This document shows positions 63,999-64,000 of a stretch of 64,000 nucleotides of DNA, piece after piece. The stretch's first letter is position 1. Every line of letters starts with the position of its first letter. Origin of the DNA: Symmetrospora coprosmae. Taxonomy: Eukaryota > Basidiomycota > Cystobasidiomycetes > Symmetrosporaceae. The position numbers and the translations under genes are program-made. The stretch lies in the NCBI GenBank assembly GCA_008802785.1, contig VUYT01000001.1, forward strand, positions 868,001 through 932,000, in the 5' to 3' direction. The notes beneath the pieces are model-generated. The model worked only from the letters and a program-made list of their open reading frames with translations, searched no databases and was not told the DNA's origin.

Positions 63999-64000
63999 GG

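Noticed and set aside
1-64000. Search for transposons, LTR or viral elements, rRNA, tRNA and CRISPR arrays
   Set aside because: I saw no reverse transcriptase, integrase, transposase or capsid-like frames, no long terminal or inverted repeats, no rRNA sequence and no repeat-spacer array. I could not run a tRNA scan, so a tRNA gene in a spacer cannot be fully excluded.

Overview
This window looks like a nuclear chromosome segment from a GC-rich, intron-rich basidiomycete fungus. The genes are eukaryotic and carry many short spliceosomal introns, mostly 40-100 nt, with GT..AG ends and CTGAC/CTAAC-like branch sites. The families also fit fungi: a DUF6533-type 7-TM protein, fungal UPF0187 bestrophin, CAP10/GT90, Mim1 and Mss1. 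I could not place it to genus; Ustilaginomycotina or Pucciniomycotina are both compatible. I saw no transposons, viral remnants, rRNA, tRNA or CRISPR. All exon boundaries come from reading splice signals, frame continuity and family conservation by eye, and none has been checked against transcripts.

Layout, left to right. (1) 1-9.3 kb: the 3' part of a disordered SQ/TQ-rich protein with a PIP box, a DUF1771-Smr protein, two tandem CCCH zinc-finger paralogues, and (minus strand) a SQD2-like GT4 glycosyltransferase. (2) 9.8-20.7 kb, all minus: a DUF6533 7-TM protein, an ARMH3/DUF1741 protein, Mediator subunit MED17, and the ABC-F ribosome biogenesis ATPase ARB1. (3) 21-33.8 kb: a large mitochondrial PPR-like protein, the import-motor J-protein PAM18, a 1,379-residue protein ending in a Mim1 outer-membrane domain, and a bestrophin-type anion channel. 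(4) 34.4-47 kb: a CAP10-type glycosyltransferase, tRNA-His guanylyltransferase THG1, an etherase-type GST, tRNA-modifying GTPase MSS1, an alpha/beta-hydrolase-fold protein without the nucleophile serine, a small two-TM protein, and exosome subunit CSL4. (5) 47.4-64 kb: PDH E2 (LAT1), KAE1, a small secreted protein, a second mitochondrial PPR-like protein, RRP15, a RING protein with a SUMO-interacting motif, rRNA kinase GRC3, a DUF2256 zinc-ribbon protein, and a partial MYND-finger protein running off the right edge.

Two functional themes recur. One is mitochondrial biogenesis: two PPR-like proteins, PAM18, the Mim1 protein, MSS1 and LAT1. The other is RNA and ribosome maturation: ARB1, RRP15, GRC3, CSL4, THG1, KAE1 and MSS1. 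Several pairs are divergently transcribed from spacers of about 200 bp. The most novel-looking item is the Mim1-domain protein. Its long disordered N-terminal part carries three PAM2-like motifs, so it could tether poly(A)-binding protein and mRNPs to the mitochondrial outer membrane.
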